Shown here in pieces: positions 35,701 through 45,685 of a stretch of 64,000 nt of DNA. Position 1 is the stretch's first letter. Every line of letters starts with the position of its first letter. A program made the position numbers and the translations under genes. The DNA lies in NCBI GenBank assembly GCA_009760855.2, contig WPIO01000017.1:5681001-5745000 (forward strand), in the 5' to 3' direction. Source of the DNA: Cristatella mucedo (Eukaryota; Bryozoa; Phylactolaemata; Cristatellidae). Under the pieces are notes generated by a model. The model was not told the DNA's origin. It ran no database searches and saw nothing but the letters and a program-made list of their open reading frames with translations.

Positions 35701-36714
35701 AGGATGGAATGTCTGCAAGGCAAGCATTCTGTTTATTTGTCTCGGCTCTTCTACGAAGGGCGAAGGCCACTGCCGTGGCCTTCGCCTGTTGCTGTACGTG
35801 GAGCGTCGCATTCGTGCATGGCCTCCACCGCTGACTGTTTGCTCGCTCGCTCGTACAGAGTCTCGGTCTGCAGCTGGTGGAAGGAGCGAGAGATGCGTTC
35901 AGCCACCGCTGAGCTTAAGCCGAAGCTGTGCCGGCTCAGCACCAGCTCCGCTGGCACGTTAGAGCTGTGCAGGCCCTCCCTACCCCCTGGGAGCTGCGAG
36001 AGTGAGCTCGACAATATTTCGGGAAAATTGGTCGAAGGCCGCCGGCTTGCTCGCTGAGTGCGCGAGCCGGCGTATTTCAGAGAGCCGAGCATTTTTGCCG
36101 CGGGTTTTCGCCGACGAAACGCGCTTAGTTTGAACAGAAAGGCAGTCATGTCATTCACTTGCATGAATAGCTTGTCAGCTATCTAAATTTCTCCCCTACC
36201 CGATTGTAACGCTCGCACTGCGCGCCTCCGCATCGCTACGGCTGCCGCACTACGATCCTCTACTCCGCCACGAGGCAGGCCGATGTCTTCAGTGCGCTAG
36301 GAAAAAGCTCGGTGGCCTCGTCGTATGCTCGAGTGCATGTAGGCAGCAACTCTCAGCGGCCTCCGCGCCAGCACATGCAGAACGAGGCTGCAAGCGATCG
36401 TTCGGCCATCGCGTCGCCCTTACCGTGACAGTTTAAATGCACGGAGAACGGCTGCGGCTGCGCCAGGTCCCGGACTGGTGGAGCACCGCTTTAGCGGTCG
36501 CTATTTGTAGGGCTAGCCTTCGTTGAAATGCGCGCGGTTCCCTCGTGACGCGAATAGAACAAAAGCGAGTCGAGCGAGCGGCTCGAGCTGGCGGCTTCAG
36601 TTTTGACCGGCTATTGGCAGTCGGCTATTGGCTAAGTTAGGCTAGCAGGAGCGTGCTGGTGCGTGGGATGCTTGCAGTCCGACTTTGTGGAGGCCGTTTT
36701 TTGCAAACGATAAT
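35701..36714. other. GC/CpG-rich stretch without an assignable gene
   Basis: From about 35,740 to 36,690 the sequence is strikingly GC- and CpG-rich, with GCTCGCTCGCTCG-like words and a perfect inverted repeat GCGAAGGCCAC..GTGGCCTTCGC at 35,759-35,785. Overlapping frames on both strands (35,689-36,057 +, 35,751-36,164 -) are open; none has a known motif. It lies just outside the IR2 outer arm. A promoter-type CpG island is possible. Confidence 0.4.
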
Positions 36715-38320
36715 GAAGCGACCGTGAACATAACGGCAACGAACCTTCGACTTTGTCCTTTAGATCTGCCAGCTACCTTTCGAGGTGAGGGTCATAAAAG
36801 CTGACAATGACAGTAGCAGAGCATTCACTAATATTTTGTTCGCCTATGAATCTAACCATTAACTAGCACTCTTTCTATTAGATTTGCATAATTCTTATCC
36901 GTCATTAATGACAGTACAAAAAAAGTACTTTTAAGTCGAGAATACAGTGAAACTCAAGATTGTTCTTAACCCTCATTGTTGCCGGCAACAAGATATGACT
37001 AAGGAACGAAATGATTGTCAAACCTTTAAAATTTCTCTGCTTTCTTGTGGCTTTAAAAAGCACTCCTGATTCATAGCATTCATTGGCCTTTATTTGATGA
37101 TTTCGGCGGAAGTAGACTTCGCGTGTGATAATAATGGTCAGTATCCAGATCTCTTAATCTAAGTAATCTTCAAATGAAGGGTCGCCATTACTATTATATA
37201 AAAAGACGCTTCTATTATCGTATTTATAATAGAAAATAACACAAATCCCCGTTAGAATAATTTTAAACTATAATTTTAAGCGTTTTCAAAGTTGAATCAT
37301 AAAAAGGAAATGCTTTATTCGACCTTGGGAGTTAAACCGAGTTAATCTTCCTGTCAAACGCCACTGGACTTGGGCGGTTACCTAGATGTCTTTTCAAGCG
37401 GTCTCGATTGGTACTCAGTCTAGTTTCTTGCCGTCGCAACCGTTGCACTCAACTAGCGGCAGCCTTTTTGTTCATGGAAGCTTCTCCATTTGTAAATCTG
37501 ATGCGTAGATTCACTTTTGACTATTTCCAGCACCCGGCTGCGAGTGGGAGGCGCCTCAATTGGCAAGGGGTTCAGATCTTCGAATTCAACTAATAACGTA
37601 CTGACGGAGGTGTGGGCGTGGCGCGAGGCAGGCGTAGAATATGAAGAAGAAGTGACAGCAAGTTTATACATGTTATTCAATGCAGCCGGAGGAGACACTT
37701 GATCCAGAGATTATAGTCTAATTTTGGCTCTCATAGGTTGCGGACGATTGAAACAGGGCTTTCTTTATGAATAGGGCTAAGTTAGCTTAGGAATTTAGGT
37801 GGAATTCTTGGTGAAGCGATGAATCTTCGCCATTTCAAATGTCTCACCCTCTGTCGTCGGCGCTGTGACACTCTTTTGCTGACAAAGGATGCTGTATAAA
37901 TCCAGTTGAGATTTTTACGCACGTCTTAGAGACTTCAACTTCACATTCTTATACCAGCTCATCTCGCTATTAGACAGTAAACTCATTCTTTTCACCGTAT
38001 GCAATCCTAAGGTACCGACCGTCGGCTCCATTGGCTTTTGGCATTTTCAAGCACTTCGGATTTAAAGTCGATTTCGATTTTAGTGACAATTTCCTACATC
38101 AAATAGTGAAATAACTCCTTTTTAGCACCTGTCATAAAGAGACTCTAATCACATATTTATAACTTTACGTTCACCGCGGTTCTTCATCGTCATGGTATTA
38201 ATTTATTATTCGGTTCGCTCAGCGGAGCGACTTCCGGCCCGGAAATGCAAAAGCTCGAGTAGATACGAGCTCGCGGCAGAGCAGAAAAAGAGGCTCTCCA
38301 TAGATATAGGATAGATTGAA
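36715..38320 (-). repeat. R4 repeat copy A; outer left arm of IR2
   Basis: The reverse complement of this segment matches 51,890-53,500 along its length and, more weakly, 55,220-56,700. Landmarks are the GCTCTGCCGCGAGCTCG start (about 38,262), GGAAGTCGCTCCGCTGAGCG (38,217-38,236), ACCTGTCAT..GACTCTAATCACATAT, a conserved frame at 37,453-37,698, AAGGTCGAATAAAG at about 37,315, and GTCAAAGTCGAAGG-like sequence near 36,750. By eye identity to copy B is clearly lower than that of the inner IR2 arms. It is an unclassified repeat. Confidence 0.8.
37453..37698 (-). pseudogene. R4 conserved reading frame, copy A
   Basis: An 81-codon frame (SPPAALNNMYKLAVTS, then VSTLLVEFEDLNPLPIEAPP and RSRVLEIVKSESTHQIYKWR). 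Copy B (52,503-52,730) keeps the same frame over about 72 residues with a similar sequence, whereas copy C (about 55,797-56,010) has three or more stops. An AATAAA lies downstream at about 37,315. No family is recognised. It could be an exon of a gene carried in the repeat, or chance openness of a segment under no selection. Confidence 0.4.
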
Positions 38321-39104
38321 AGTCGGTAATAGATAGGTTTACTTAATCACTTATATTGAGTTGTTCATAAGAATAATTCTTGCGGCCCTTACGACTGCGG
38401 TCTCTGCGTTCAAGTCAGTGGCCAAGTACAAAACTCGTTATCGCTCGGCGTTGTATTTTCAGTTACTATGAGAGACATCTCAGCTATTTCACGGTAAAAG
38501 AATCGTTAATGGTTCTGTTTTTGGCTGCTCTGCGGTGGAAAGTTAAACCAAAAAAGCGAAGATATTTCGTGATCTCCACGTCATGAATAAAAAACCTCAG
38601 CTGAGCGGAAGCCCATTAGACTATTACTATTCAAAACCTGTATTGAGCACGGAACTTACGCGTCGGCATGCACGCCAAGTTTGTCGCACACAGCAAAAGC
38701 CTCAGGAGATAGCACAGTCGGATTTCTGTCAACTCTAGCATAGGCGTAATGCGCAATGGGTCCCAAGAAGCCTGTCGGAAGAACGCATACCCATGTCACA
38801 GCAAAATTACAGTGAGTATGTGCTTACGCTAAAATCTCCATTCCGTTATTGAGGACAAGAAAATTACACAATAACTTGAATGAGTTCAGGGTTTTTCAAG
38901 GAGGTGAACAAAACTGAACAAGATGGTTCTATCTACACGAGCCAAGGGCCTAGCTAGTCAATACATGTACGTTTAGTTAATCCTCCAGTCATTCTTACAA
39001 AACAGCCGGTATACAACATAATTTCCCAAAAAATCAAGACCCTTGAAATCGTTGCTATAAGTGCAAAAATATCTGCCTCACCTCTGCTGCTCAGTCCCCC
39101 TCCG
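38321..39104. other. Left-only segment between R4 and LINE-A in IR2, unrecognised
   Basis: No counterpart exists in the right arm, where R4 copy B abuts LINE-A directly near 51,889. The 68-codon frame 38,380-38,586 (+) is unrecognised. Because LINE-A coding sequence continues on the left to about 39,105, past the point where homology to the right arm stops (39,293), the simplest reading is a deletion of about 970 bp from the right arm. Confidence 0.5.
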
Positions 39105-40160
39105 ATCTGTCATCATTGGTAGATTGCTACAACACGACACTAGCTGAAACGTTTGACAAGTTAGCACCTGCGACTAAGTGCACCGTGCGCCCTCGCCCAG
39201 ACGGCCCATGGCTTACCACGGACATTAAACTAGCGAGGTCTACTAAGCTCAAGCTTGAAAAAGCATAAATAAGGTCTTCTCTAACTTCTTGGTCCAGAAG
39301 AGAGACGAGATCAGGAAGTCCATCTCTGCAATGGCAGCATCCCCCTAGAATGCTGTCCCTCGATTCCTTGCAGCACCTCAACGTCTGCATTCAGGCAGGT
39401 TACTAGTGACCTCGTCCTGAAGTTCATATCCCAATCAAAAAAGACAGCAAGTCCTTTGGACCCAAATTCCCACTGTCCTGCTTCTACGTTGCATTAATCT
39501 GCCGCTGCATGTATAGCAAACATCATTAGTATGTCATTAACCTCAAGTCATGTACCGGCACCTTTCCAAAAAGCTGTAGTCAGGCCACTTCTCAAGAAAG
39601 CGATGCTAGACCAAGACAACTTGAGCAGCTACCTTGCAGTCTCCCTTCCATCATTCCTATCAAAGTCACTGGAACGGGTCGTGGCAGACCAGCAGAACTC
39701 AGTGGTTAAGGTGCTCGTTTCGACCAAGGTCTGGCCGAGGTCGTGGGCTCGAGCCCCATGGCATATGTTAAGTGCCTGAATAGAGATTAAGTTCTCCTAG
39801 TGTGCACTACAAATTGACTATATATTGATTTATTTATAACTCACATATTAAAAATTTAAGCATTGCTAGTAAGTTCCGGTCTGGCTTTAGAGCTAATCAA
39901 TTCACAGAATCAGCATTGCTTTTGGTGAGAACGACCTACTTAGGATTGCAGACGAATGTAGACTATCTCTGCCTGGTTTGCCCGATCTTTCGGCAGCTTT
40001 TGATGCTATTGATCATGGAGTCATTCGTGAGCCCCTCTCATCACGGCATTGGCAGGAAATACCTCCAGCTCACTGCCTTTGCGGCAAGTTTCACTTTCTA
40101 CGAATCTGGCTCCGCGTGGCAATATTTACGAGTCATAGGATTTTTGGTTTCGCTGAGCAC
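39105..40160 (+). mobile_element. LINE-A fragment with nested SINE, left IR2 arm
   Basis: The linker (DCYNTTLAETFDKLAPATK and LARSTKLKLEKA, 39,121-39,266) is followed by the RT N-terminal part (SLTSSHVPAPFQKAVVRPLLKKAML, FLSKSLERVVADQ, 39,534-39,690). After the SINE comes SKFRSGFRANQFTESALLLV and DLSAAFDAIDHGVI (39,985-40,030). The RT catalytic box and the whole C-terminus are missing after about 40,160. It crosses the outer border of the near-identical inner arm at 39,293. Confidence 0.85.
39692..39832 (+). mobile_element. SINE-1 inserted in LINE-A (left IR2 arm)
   Basis: Box A match TGGTTAAGGTGC (39,703-39,714); box B match GCTCGAGCCCC (39,747-39,757); then CATATGTTAAGTGCCTGAAT and a 3' hairpin (AGTGC paired with GCACT). 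It interrupts LINE-A RT coding sequence immediately after VVADQ. The same insertion is present in the right arm (51,356-51,496), so it predates IR2. Confidence 0.85.
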
Positions 40161-41285
40161 TGAAAGTGATATCCCTTCATTAAGAAGACGACGCCAAATT
40201 ATTTTCGTATCTCTCTTCATTCTAGCGAAGTCTACTTATGCCGCTGCAGACGAATACTTTGGATAATATTTATTCTGATAATAATTTACTAACCATCCCC
40301 CCAAGAACCGACAGCAACCACGGTAGATTGAGTGCAGTCCTGGATCTGAGATGGCATCCTTCAGCTGTATTGTCACTGCTCACTTTAGCGGCGGCTGCTG
40401 CTCATGAACGTCTGACCAATGAGTTGTGTTGCAGATCGTCCACCGGCACATTTAAGATTGATGCTTGACGTATACTTACGTGTAACTCATAATCTTTCAA
40501 CAAATGTATGCAAATTTTATACGCGAAGATGGACTACTGTTTTGGAACATGAATGTAATAGGATTGAAAATAGCCATTGCGATCAACAAGAATTTGTTTA
40601 ATTACTCGGCTTAAGTATTACTATTTTTTTGAGCTTCAGTTCAGCTGTATGGGCATGATTTGAATATATTGCCTTGAAAGATTCTCCTAATATATTAGCC
40701 TAATTAATGATCAGTTACATAGCATCAGGGCCCAAAGCAATTGCATTACCTGCCATTCTCATTTGTAATTAATAAAAGCCACAATCTGTCAATGAAAGTC
40801 TTAAGATGGAGCCTAAGCCAAATTTAGTAACCGTAAGAACAGTAACCTTAAAACCAAAAGTATTATGAGGTTGATGGGAATCAGGAGATTGGCCTTTGTC
40901 AGGGCAATTTAACCCTTACAATGTGCTTGGCCAGTAATTATTCTTGCATTTGAATGCAGCCTGGGAATCCTGTTTAAAATGTATCTTTCGGTAAACGACA
41001 ACATAAGCTCCGCAGTTGTGTGTGCCCCCCAATTTCAGCTATGCACCATTGAAAGATTTGCAAATTCAGGTCGGCTTACGTAAGAAGACTGCATCCAAGT
41101 TGGCCTGGATTCCGTATGTTCCTTTGACACTTCCGAAATTTACGACTGGTAGGTCCTCCGGGCAGTGCAATAAAGCACTTATGGTGTGTGCGTAAATTCG
41201 AAGTTTGGGTCGTCTTTCATGAAAGTCATAATTGCTTACATTCCTCTCCTTTTTACCAACCTTCACCGGCTCCCGTACTGGTTGC
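40161..41285. other. IR2 left arm, unassigned stretch (partner 49,905-51,029)
   Basis: AT-rich sequence with several short open frames, all duplicated exactly in the right arm. No motif is recognised. The frames at 40,238-40,601 (+) and 41,066-41,266 (-) are not supported beyond being open. Confidence 0.4.
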
Positions 41286-41289
41286 TCTT

Positions 41290-41372
41290 TACAATATTGG
41301 TCCCGAGGTAATGGGTTTGGGTTCGAATCAGGCGGTGGGTGGGCGATCCTTTAAGCGGTGGTAACTAGTGCA
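41290..41372 (+). mobile_element. SINE-2 fragment in left IR2 arm
   Basis: GGTCCCGAGGTAATGGGTTT, then GGGTTCGAATCAGGCGGTGG (box B GGGTTCGAATC) and GGGCGATCCTTTAAGCGGTG match the SINE-2 core. The partner is at 49,818-49,900 on the other strand. Confidence 0.6.
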
Positions 41373-41643
41373 TCAGCTCTTGAAGACTGGCATGCGATGA
41401 TGGACGCGGCTAATGGAAGTCATTCCCCTTACCATTTCACTGATACTGCCCAATTTGCTCGATTCCGATCTGAAGGTGTGCCCCACCGTTTTCTTTGACT
41501 GCGTAACGCGATTTAGCCTTGGATGCCTTAGGTAATTGTATTTCTCCAATCCAGGGTCCAAAAGGAGGGGAAAGGTCCCGAAAATTGTGTATTAATACTT
41601 ACGACATAGACCCTTGCTGACGTTTGCAACTAAAGCAGCCGAA

Positions 41644-42225
41644 CTATGTCATGTCATGTCATGTATCTCCGTCTGTAACTCCACAAAGTCATACAGACCA
41701 TGTGGGTGTTACGCAGGAGAGTTTTGTATAGCGCACTCACAGCCTAAGCGGCTTTCGGTACGCATTCGGTACCCAACAGACTTCGTCTTACGCAACAAAG
41801 AGAAAGTGGGAAGCATAGCAGAGTTAGGAGAGAGCAGTCGAGGTAGTGAGTAGCATAGATCTAGCAGTTCAGGACCGCTGAAAAAGATGTGCCATAGTCG
41901 GCAGTTGGAGAGTAGATGCAGTTGCGTAAGAATTGTGGAAGCGAGTTCCACAGTCTAGGACCTGCAGAGCTAAAGCTTCTGTCGCCAACTGTCTTTAAGC
42001 GGAGGAATGGGACAGCTAATTTATTGTCCACACAGGACCTGAGGGCGCGAACAGGCTGAAACTGATGCAGCATTTCAGCTAGGTATGAAGGAGCCCAGCC
42101 GTGGCGGGCCTTGTGGGTCAGCGTAAGAACTTTGCTCTGTATCCTTTGCTCAACCGGCAACCATCCTAGATCTTCCAGCAAAGGTGACACGTGCTCAAAC
42201 CGCTGGGACTTGAAGACCAGACCAT
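41644..42225 (-). mobile_element. LINE-B 3' copy in left IR2 arm
   Basis: On the minus strand the frame 41,861-42,190 encodes MSPLLEDLGWLPVEQRIQSK, THKARHGWAPSYLAEMLHQF, LRLKTVGDRSFSSAG and RLWNSLPQFLRN. The remainder (41,709-41,860) follows after an in-frame stop. The 3' end carries a tail of TGTCA units on the plus strand (41,644-41,663). It is duplicated at 48,965-49,546. Confidence 0.88.
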
Positions 42226-44171
42226 CGCCGCAGGATCCAATCAGTCTTTTTGATTATGGTGACAAGTGACCAGCTATGCGAGCAGACCTAACTTGAGCAA
42301 GTGTGGACGCGATCTCAAGCAAGCCACGTGCTTGCCGCTAGAGACTGCAATGAAGTATATGCAGTTTCCCTCACGTATCTCGTACTTGCCGAAAATTTAA
42401 TGCTACAGAGCGAATACAATCCGTTGACGATCCCTTCGTGGTATTTTAATATTTCTGCCGGTTAAGCTGGTCTACCGAAACTTCCAATCGAACTCTTGTG
42501 CTGTTCAATAATTAAAACCTCACCTCCTGGACTCATAGCCTTTAGAATTCTTCTGTCAGTATACAAACGAGGCTCTTGAATAAGCTAGCACCTTTTTTAG
42601 TAGCGCCCTGTGTATAGGACGAGGTCCGTGCATTTCTGGGTAGTTTTTTGTGCGGAATATGGGGAAAAACTTAAATTAAACGCTCAGCTACATGCGCAAG
42701 CATGCTAATAAACTTCAGCAAAGTACCCTAGCTGTGGTATTTTTTAAATATAGATCCAGCTCACGCAAATAAACTTGTAGCCTTATAGATAACGGTAAGT
42801 AGGGTAGCGCCAGGAACGCTGTAGGCGAGGTGAACTGCGTATTGTATGCTTGGCTCACTGAACCGGCTCTCTTCTCTCGGGCAACGTCACTCGTCGAGAG
42901 GTCACGAGCCGCCTCTGATGCCTAAGGTCTGGCACTCGGTTTTGTACCGATGAAAGAGAAACAACGCTTGTTGCTTGGCCACTTGCTGTAGTTCATGAAA
43001 TTTTTGGAACTCCTCTATGGTGTGGCTGAAGGAACGCAAAGCCCTTCCCCCAACCACAGTCTCTCACGGGTCGGCTGGTCAGTGTGCGTGCGACTTCAGT
43101 TGGATGCGATAGTTTCTGTCTTCATCGATGCGACGCTATGTCTTCCCGCGTGCTCCGTTGCCAGGCAAAGAGCACTCTCCCTCTGAGTGGCAGCATGCAT
43201 CGAATTCTGTTGCAGCATTGCAGCCACTGCAAAACCGGCTGACAAAGACAGCAGCCACCACCGGCTCCTGCCACGGCCGTGGCCCTGCATGCTGACATAC
43301 CTTCGGCTCTGTCGTTTGACCATGTCGCATTCACTACAACCGAGTAAGAGAGCACCTGTGAGTGCTTGCCGGCCAAGCGGTAGCTGCTCAGCCAGTGGCG
43401 GGCGGCGGCAAGGATGCAGGCGGGCGGGGCTCGGTCCAATGCCTGTCACATCGCCCAAGCAGTGTTCGCTGGAAATGAATGTGGCCTTACGATGCTTGGA
43501 GCACATCGAGGGGGGGGGCGCGAAGCTGCAAAATCTCGAACAGTATCATCTGGTACCAGCAGGCACCTCAACGAATGGAAAGCCCACACTCTCGCAAAAA
43601 AGAGTGACTCATTGCCTTGAGGTGGCTTCCCTCTCCCCCCCCCCGCCCCAGCCGCCTCCACCGCCACACGGTCGACTGTCAGAGTCGGCAAATTAGGTAG
43701 GAATGTACAGTTAACCTGGAGCTCTGGGCGTGGTGCTTTTCAGTGGCAGGATTGGCTCGTTGATTGCCTTTTGTCGTTGCTTTGTCGCCAGTCAAACGAC
43801 TAGGGAACAGTATATGTGGAAGCTAACAAGACGAGCAGCTACATAGTGATGAAGGAAGCATGCAGAGAAACTCAATTGCCAGACTGGTGGGATTGGACCT
43901 GAACGTCACCATTTGGTACTGGTGTTGAGCGGTTCTGGATTTGCACCCTTGCTGTAGTAGCGTGCAGTACTTATCTTTCTAAAATTCTTGGCGAGCGAGT
44001 TGCCCTTCTCAGATTTCCGGAAGTTCCGGTGATGCAGATTGAAATCATCAGCAGTAGAGAAGTCCAACAAGCGGTCTGCCTTTCGCTTTTATTCATCTAC
44101 AGTGACGAAATGGGTCCACAGTTAGGGTGAGCAAGGATTAGTCACCGACTGGCTGGAAAGCTATCGTTCTA
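42226..44171. other. IR2 left arm, GC-richer unassigned stretch (partner 47,019-48,964)
   Basis: The part 43,060-43,700 is GC-rich and open in many overlapping frames on both strands, up to 169 codons (43,187-43,696 +), including a Pro-rich end from a C-rich run. On the minus strand about 42,855-43,055 a helical-looking frame (IEEFQKFHELQQVAK; partner 48,134-48,337 +) is the most protein-like piece. None is a known family, and the two arms are too alike to test selection. Confidence 0.4.
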
Positions 44172-44516
44172 TAAATTCCCTCCCGATCTGCGTCAGAACA
44201 TCCCCCGACCTGACCACATTTAAAAGGAACCTAAAAACACACCTATTTAGGACAGCATTTAGCGGGTCCCTGTGATTCGTCCTTGATGTGCTTATGCGTG
44301 CTGACACTGTGCATGCTGCCACTAACTACATTCGCATGCTGACCCTGTGCATGTCACCCCCAACCATATTATTCATTTGGTATGTTTTTCAGGCATGATT
44401 TTACTTACCATTCAATTGCATTTCACTTTGCAGCAAATGTATAACGCGTAGAGAGAGATTAAGTTCTCTGAGGGCGCTTTATCAAGTGAATTATTATTAT
44501 TATAATTATTATAAAG
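44172..44516 (+). mobile_element. LINE-A 3' tail inserted at the inner end of the left IR2 arm
   Basis: It starts in the coding segment NSLPICVRTSPDLTTFKRN, runs through the 3' untranslated region and hairpin, and ends in (ATT)n at 44,492-44,514. The right arm has an empty site: GCTATCGTTCTA runs straight into AAAAAACTGGATGAT at 47,008-47,030 (complement). The flank beyond it (44,517-44,564) still pairs with 46,971-47,018 but with more mismatches. It inserted after IR2 formed. Confidence 0.9.
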
Positions 44517-44605
44517 AAACTGGATGATGTTGAAGTGCGATCTGAAAGTTTTGGAAATTGCATAAAGTAAATGGCAGAAAGTGTATATATCTACATATAT
44601 ATACA

Positions 44606-44620
44606 CACACACACATATAT

Positions 44621-44658
<38 letters not shown>
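44606..44658. repeat. (AC)n-(AT)n microsatellite
   Basis: Alternating ATATAC and AC units followed by AT repeats, between the IR2 inner flank and a small inverted repeat. Confidence 0.93.
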
Positions 44659-44659
44659 G

Positions 44660-44757
44660 TGGCATTGTCATGGAAGACAACACTGCACCATTTTGCTGCA
44701 TGACGGAAGAGCTCCACCTTGTCAAGTGACGGGCGGACGGACTTTCTCACTTTAACT
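44660..44757 (-). repeat. Left copy of a 98-bp inverted repeat in the IR2 spacer
   Basis: Its reverse complement matches 45,391-45,489 over the full length (GAGAAAGTCCGTCCGNCCGTCAC and then ATGGTGCAGTG..GTCTTCC.TGACAATGCCA). The pair flanks R3 copy 2 and AT microsatellites and has its own centre near 45,075, different from that of IR2. It could be the termini of an unclassified element. Confidence 0.8.
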
Positions 44758-44803
44758 AGTAGATATATATATCCGCGCTCTTATATGTAAATACGAGTGC
44801 TAT

Positions 44804-44804
44804 A

Positions 44805-44862
<58 letters not shown>

Positions 44863-44877
44863 TATATAGTGTATATA

Positions 44878-44911
<34 letters not shown>

Positions 44912-44951
44912 TATATAGTGTATATATATATATATATATATAGTGTATATA

Positions 44952-44984
<33 letters not shown>
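44804..44984. repeat. (AT)n with TATAGTGTA ladder
   Basis: AT repeats broken at intervals by GTGTATATAGTGTATATAG units (about 44,858-44,880, 44,908-44,922, 44,941-44,957). Apparent Tyr/Ile proteins are artefacts. Self-complementary, so able to form cruciforms. Confidence 0.95.
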
Positions 44985-44985
<1 letters not shown>

Positions 44986-44989
44986 CCGA

Positions 44990-45333
44990 GGAAACCAAGC
45001 GAAAGCATTAGGACGCGGAGCCATTCGTCACCCGCCGCGAGCGGCTCACGACCGCTGCCACAATGTCCGTCCTCGAAGCCTAGCCCGAGCTGCAGCAGCC
45101 GCGTACGCTCTGCAGTGGTTCTCGCGCCTCGCTCTGGGCAGCCGAGAAAAAGGCTGCTGGGAAGTGAAGTGAATGCATACTTTCAGCCAAAGCGCCGCTT
45201 AAACATACTACTCGCACCGGTTGAATTGGTACACAAAAATATAAAGTACAATGTAAAGTTTGAAGTATAAAGTACAATATAAAGTATAAAGTACGTATAC
45301 ATTTTCATATTTTAACAAACCAGTTGTGTATAT
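44990..45333 (+). repeat. R3 repeat, copy 2 (in IR2 spacer)
   Basis: It matches 7,257-7,603 in the IR1 spacer: AAGCGAAAGCATTAGGACGC, CCATTCGTCACC, GTCCTCGAAGCCTAGCC, a CAG-rich block, GTGAATGCATACTTTC, repeated ATAAAGTA units and AAACCAGTTG. As in copy 1 an AT/AC microsatellite adjoins the 3' end. Here it lies between the two 98-bp inverted repeats. Unclassified. Confidence 0.78.
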
Positions 45334-45338
45334 ATGCG

Positions 45339-45340
<2 letters not shown>

Positions 45341-45386
<46 letters not shown>
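45341..45386. repeat. (AT)n microsatellite
   Basis: Uninterrupted AT repeats between R3 and the right copy of the 98-bp inverted repeat. Confidence 0.93.
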
Positions 45387-45387
<1 letters not shown>

Positions 45388-45390
45388 TAA

Positions 45391-45489
45391 TTAAAGCGAG
45401 AAAGTCCGTCCGTCCGTCACATGACAAGATGGAGCACTTTTGTCACGCGGCAAGATGGTGCAGTGACGTCTTCCGTGACAATGCCATGA
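45391..45489 (+). repeat. Right copy of the 98-bp inverted repeat
   Basis: Starts at AATTAAAGCGAGAAAGTCCG and ends at CTTCCGTGACAATGCCA; pairs with 44,660-44,757 in inverted orientation with about ten or more mismatches by eye. Confidence 0.8.
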
Positions 45490-45564
45490 CTACGTCTATT
45501 ATGGCTCTGCGAAGCAATTCCACAGGCAGTGAACTCTCGTAATTACACATGTGCAGATCATTCA

Positions 45565-45685
45565 TTTGTATAGTGCCCTAATAGAACTTAAATATTTATT
45601 CGGGTGCTTAGCATATGCTGCGGGACTCACGAACACGACTTTGATCATTAAGTACATTTACCTTGGCCTCGGTCGATAATTTTGA
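45565..45685 (-). mobile_element. SINE-1 fragment in IR2 spacer
   Basis: Plus-strand TTTGTATAGTGCCCTAATAG, ATTTATTCGGGTGCTTAGCA and TATGCTGCGGGACTC give, on the minus strand, the SINE-1 3' hairpin, GCATATGC joint and box B side (GAGTCCC). The CTTGGCCTCGGTCGA part at 45,661-45,676 may be the decayed tRNA-like head. Confidence 0.6.

Larger units (their letters stand above)
39293..44171. repeat. Inner left arm of IR2, nearly identical to 47,019-51,889
   Basis: Mirrored landmarks: 39,531-39,779 with 51,409-51,657; 40,238-40,468 with 50,719-50,949; 41,066-41,266 with 49,924-50,124; 42,995-43,186 with 48,005-48,196. The sum of paired coordinates stays between 91,187 and 91,192, so only a handful of single-base indels exist across 4.88 kb, and encoded frames are identical or differ at few residues. 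The inner end is where a LINE-A inserted (44,172). The arm contains LINE-A, SINE-1, SINE-2, LINE-B and unassigned sequence. Confidence 0.95.

Noticed and set aside
35751-36164. 137-codon minus-strand frame
   Set aside because: Overlaps a 122-codon plus-strand frame in a CpG-rich stretch; no motif, no start context or splice signals that single it out.
39692-39775. Possible tRNA gene
   Set aside because: Box A and box B are present, but the segment is fused to a LINE-like 3' end and recurs as a family, so it is a SINE head.
43187-43696. 169-codon frame with a Pro-rich end and long overlapping antisense frames (also mirrored at 47,572-48,069)
   Set aside because: GC-rich DNA opens several overlapping frames on both strands; no family recognised, and the two arms are too similar to test selection.
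44804-44984. Centromeric or telomeric satellite
   Set aside because: AT repeats with GTGTATATAG interruptions are short and local; no higher-order array or telomere motif seen.
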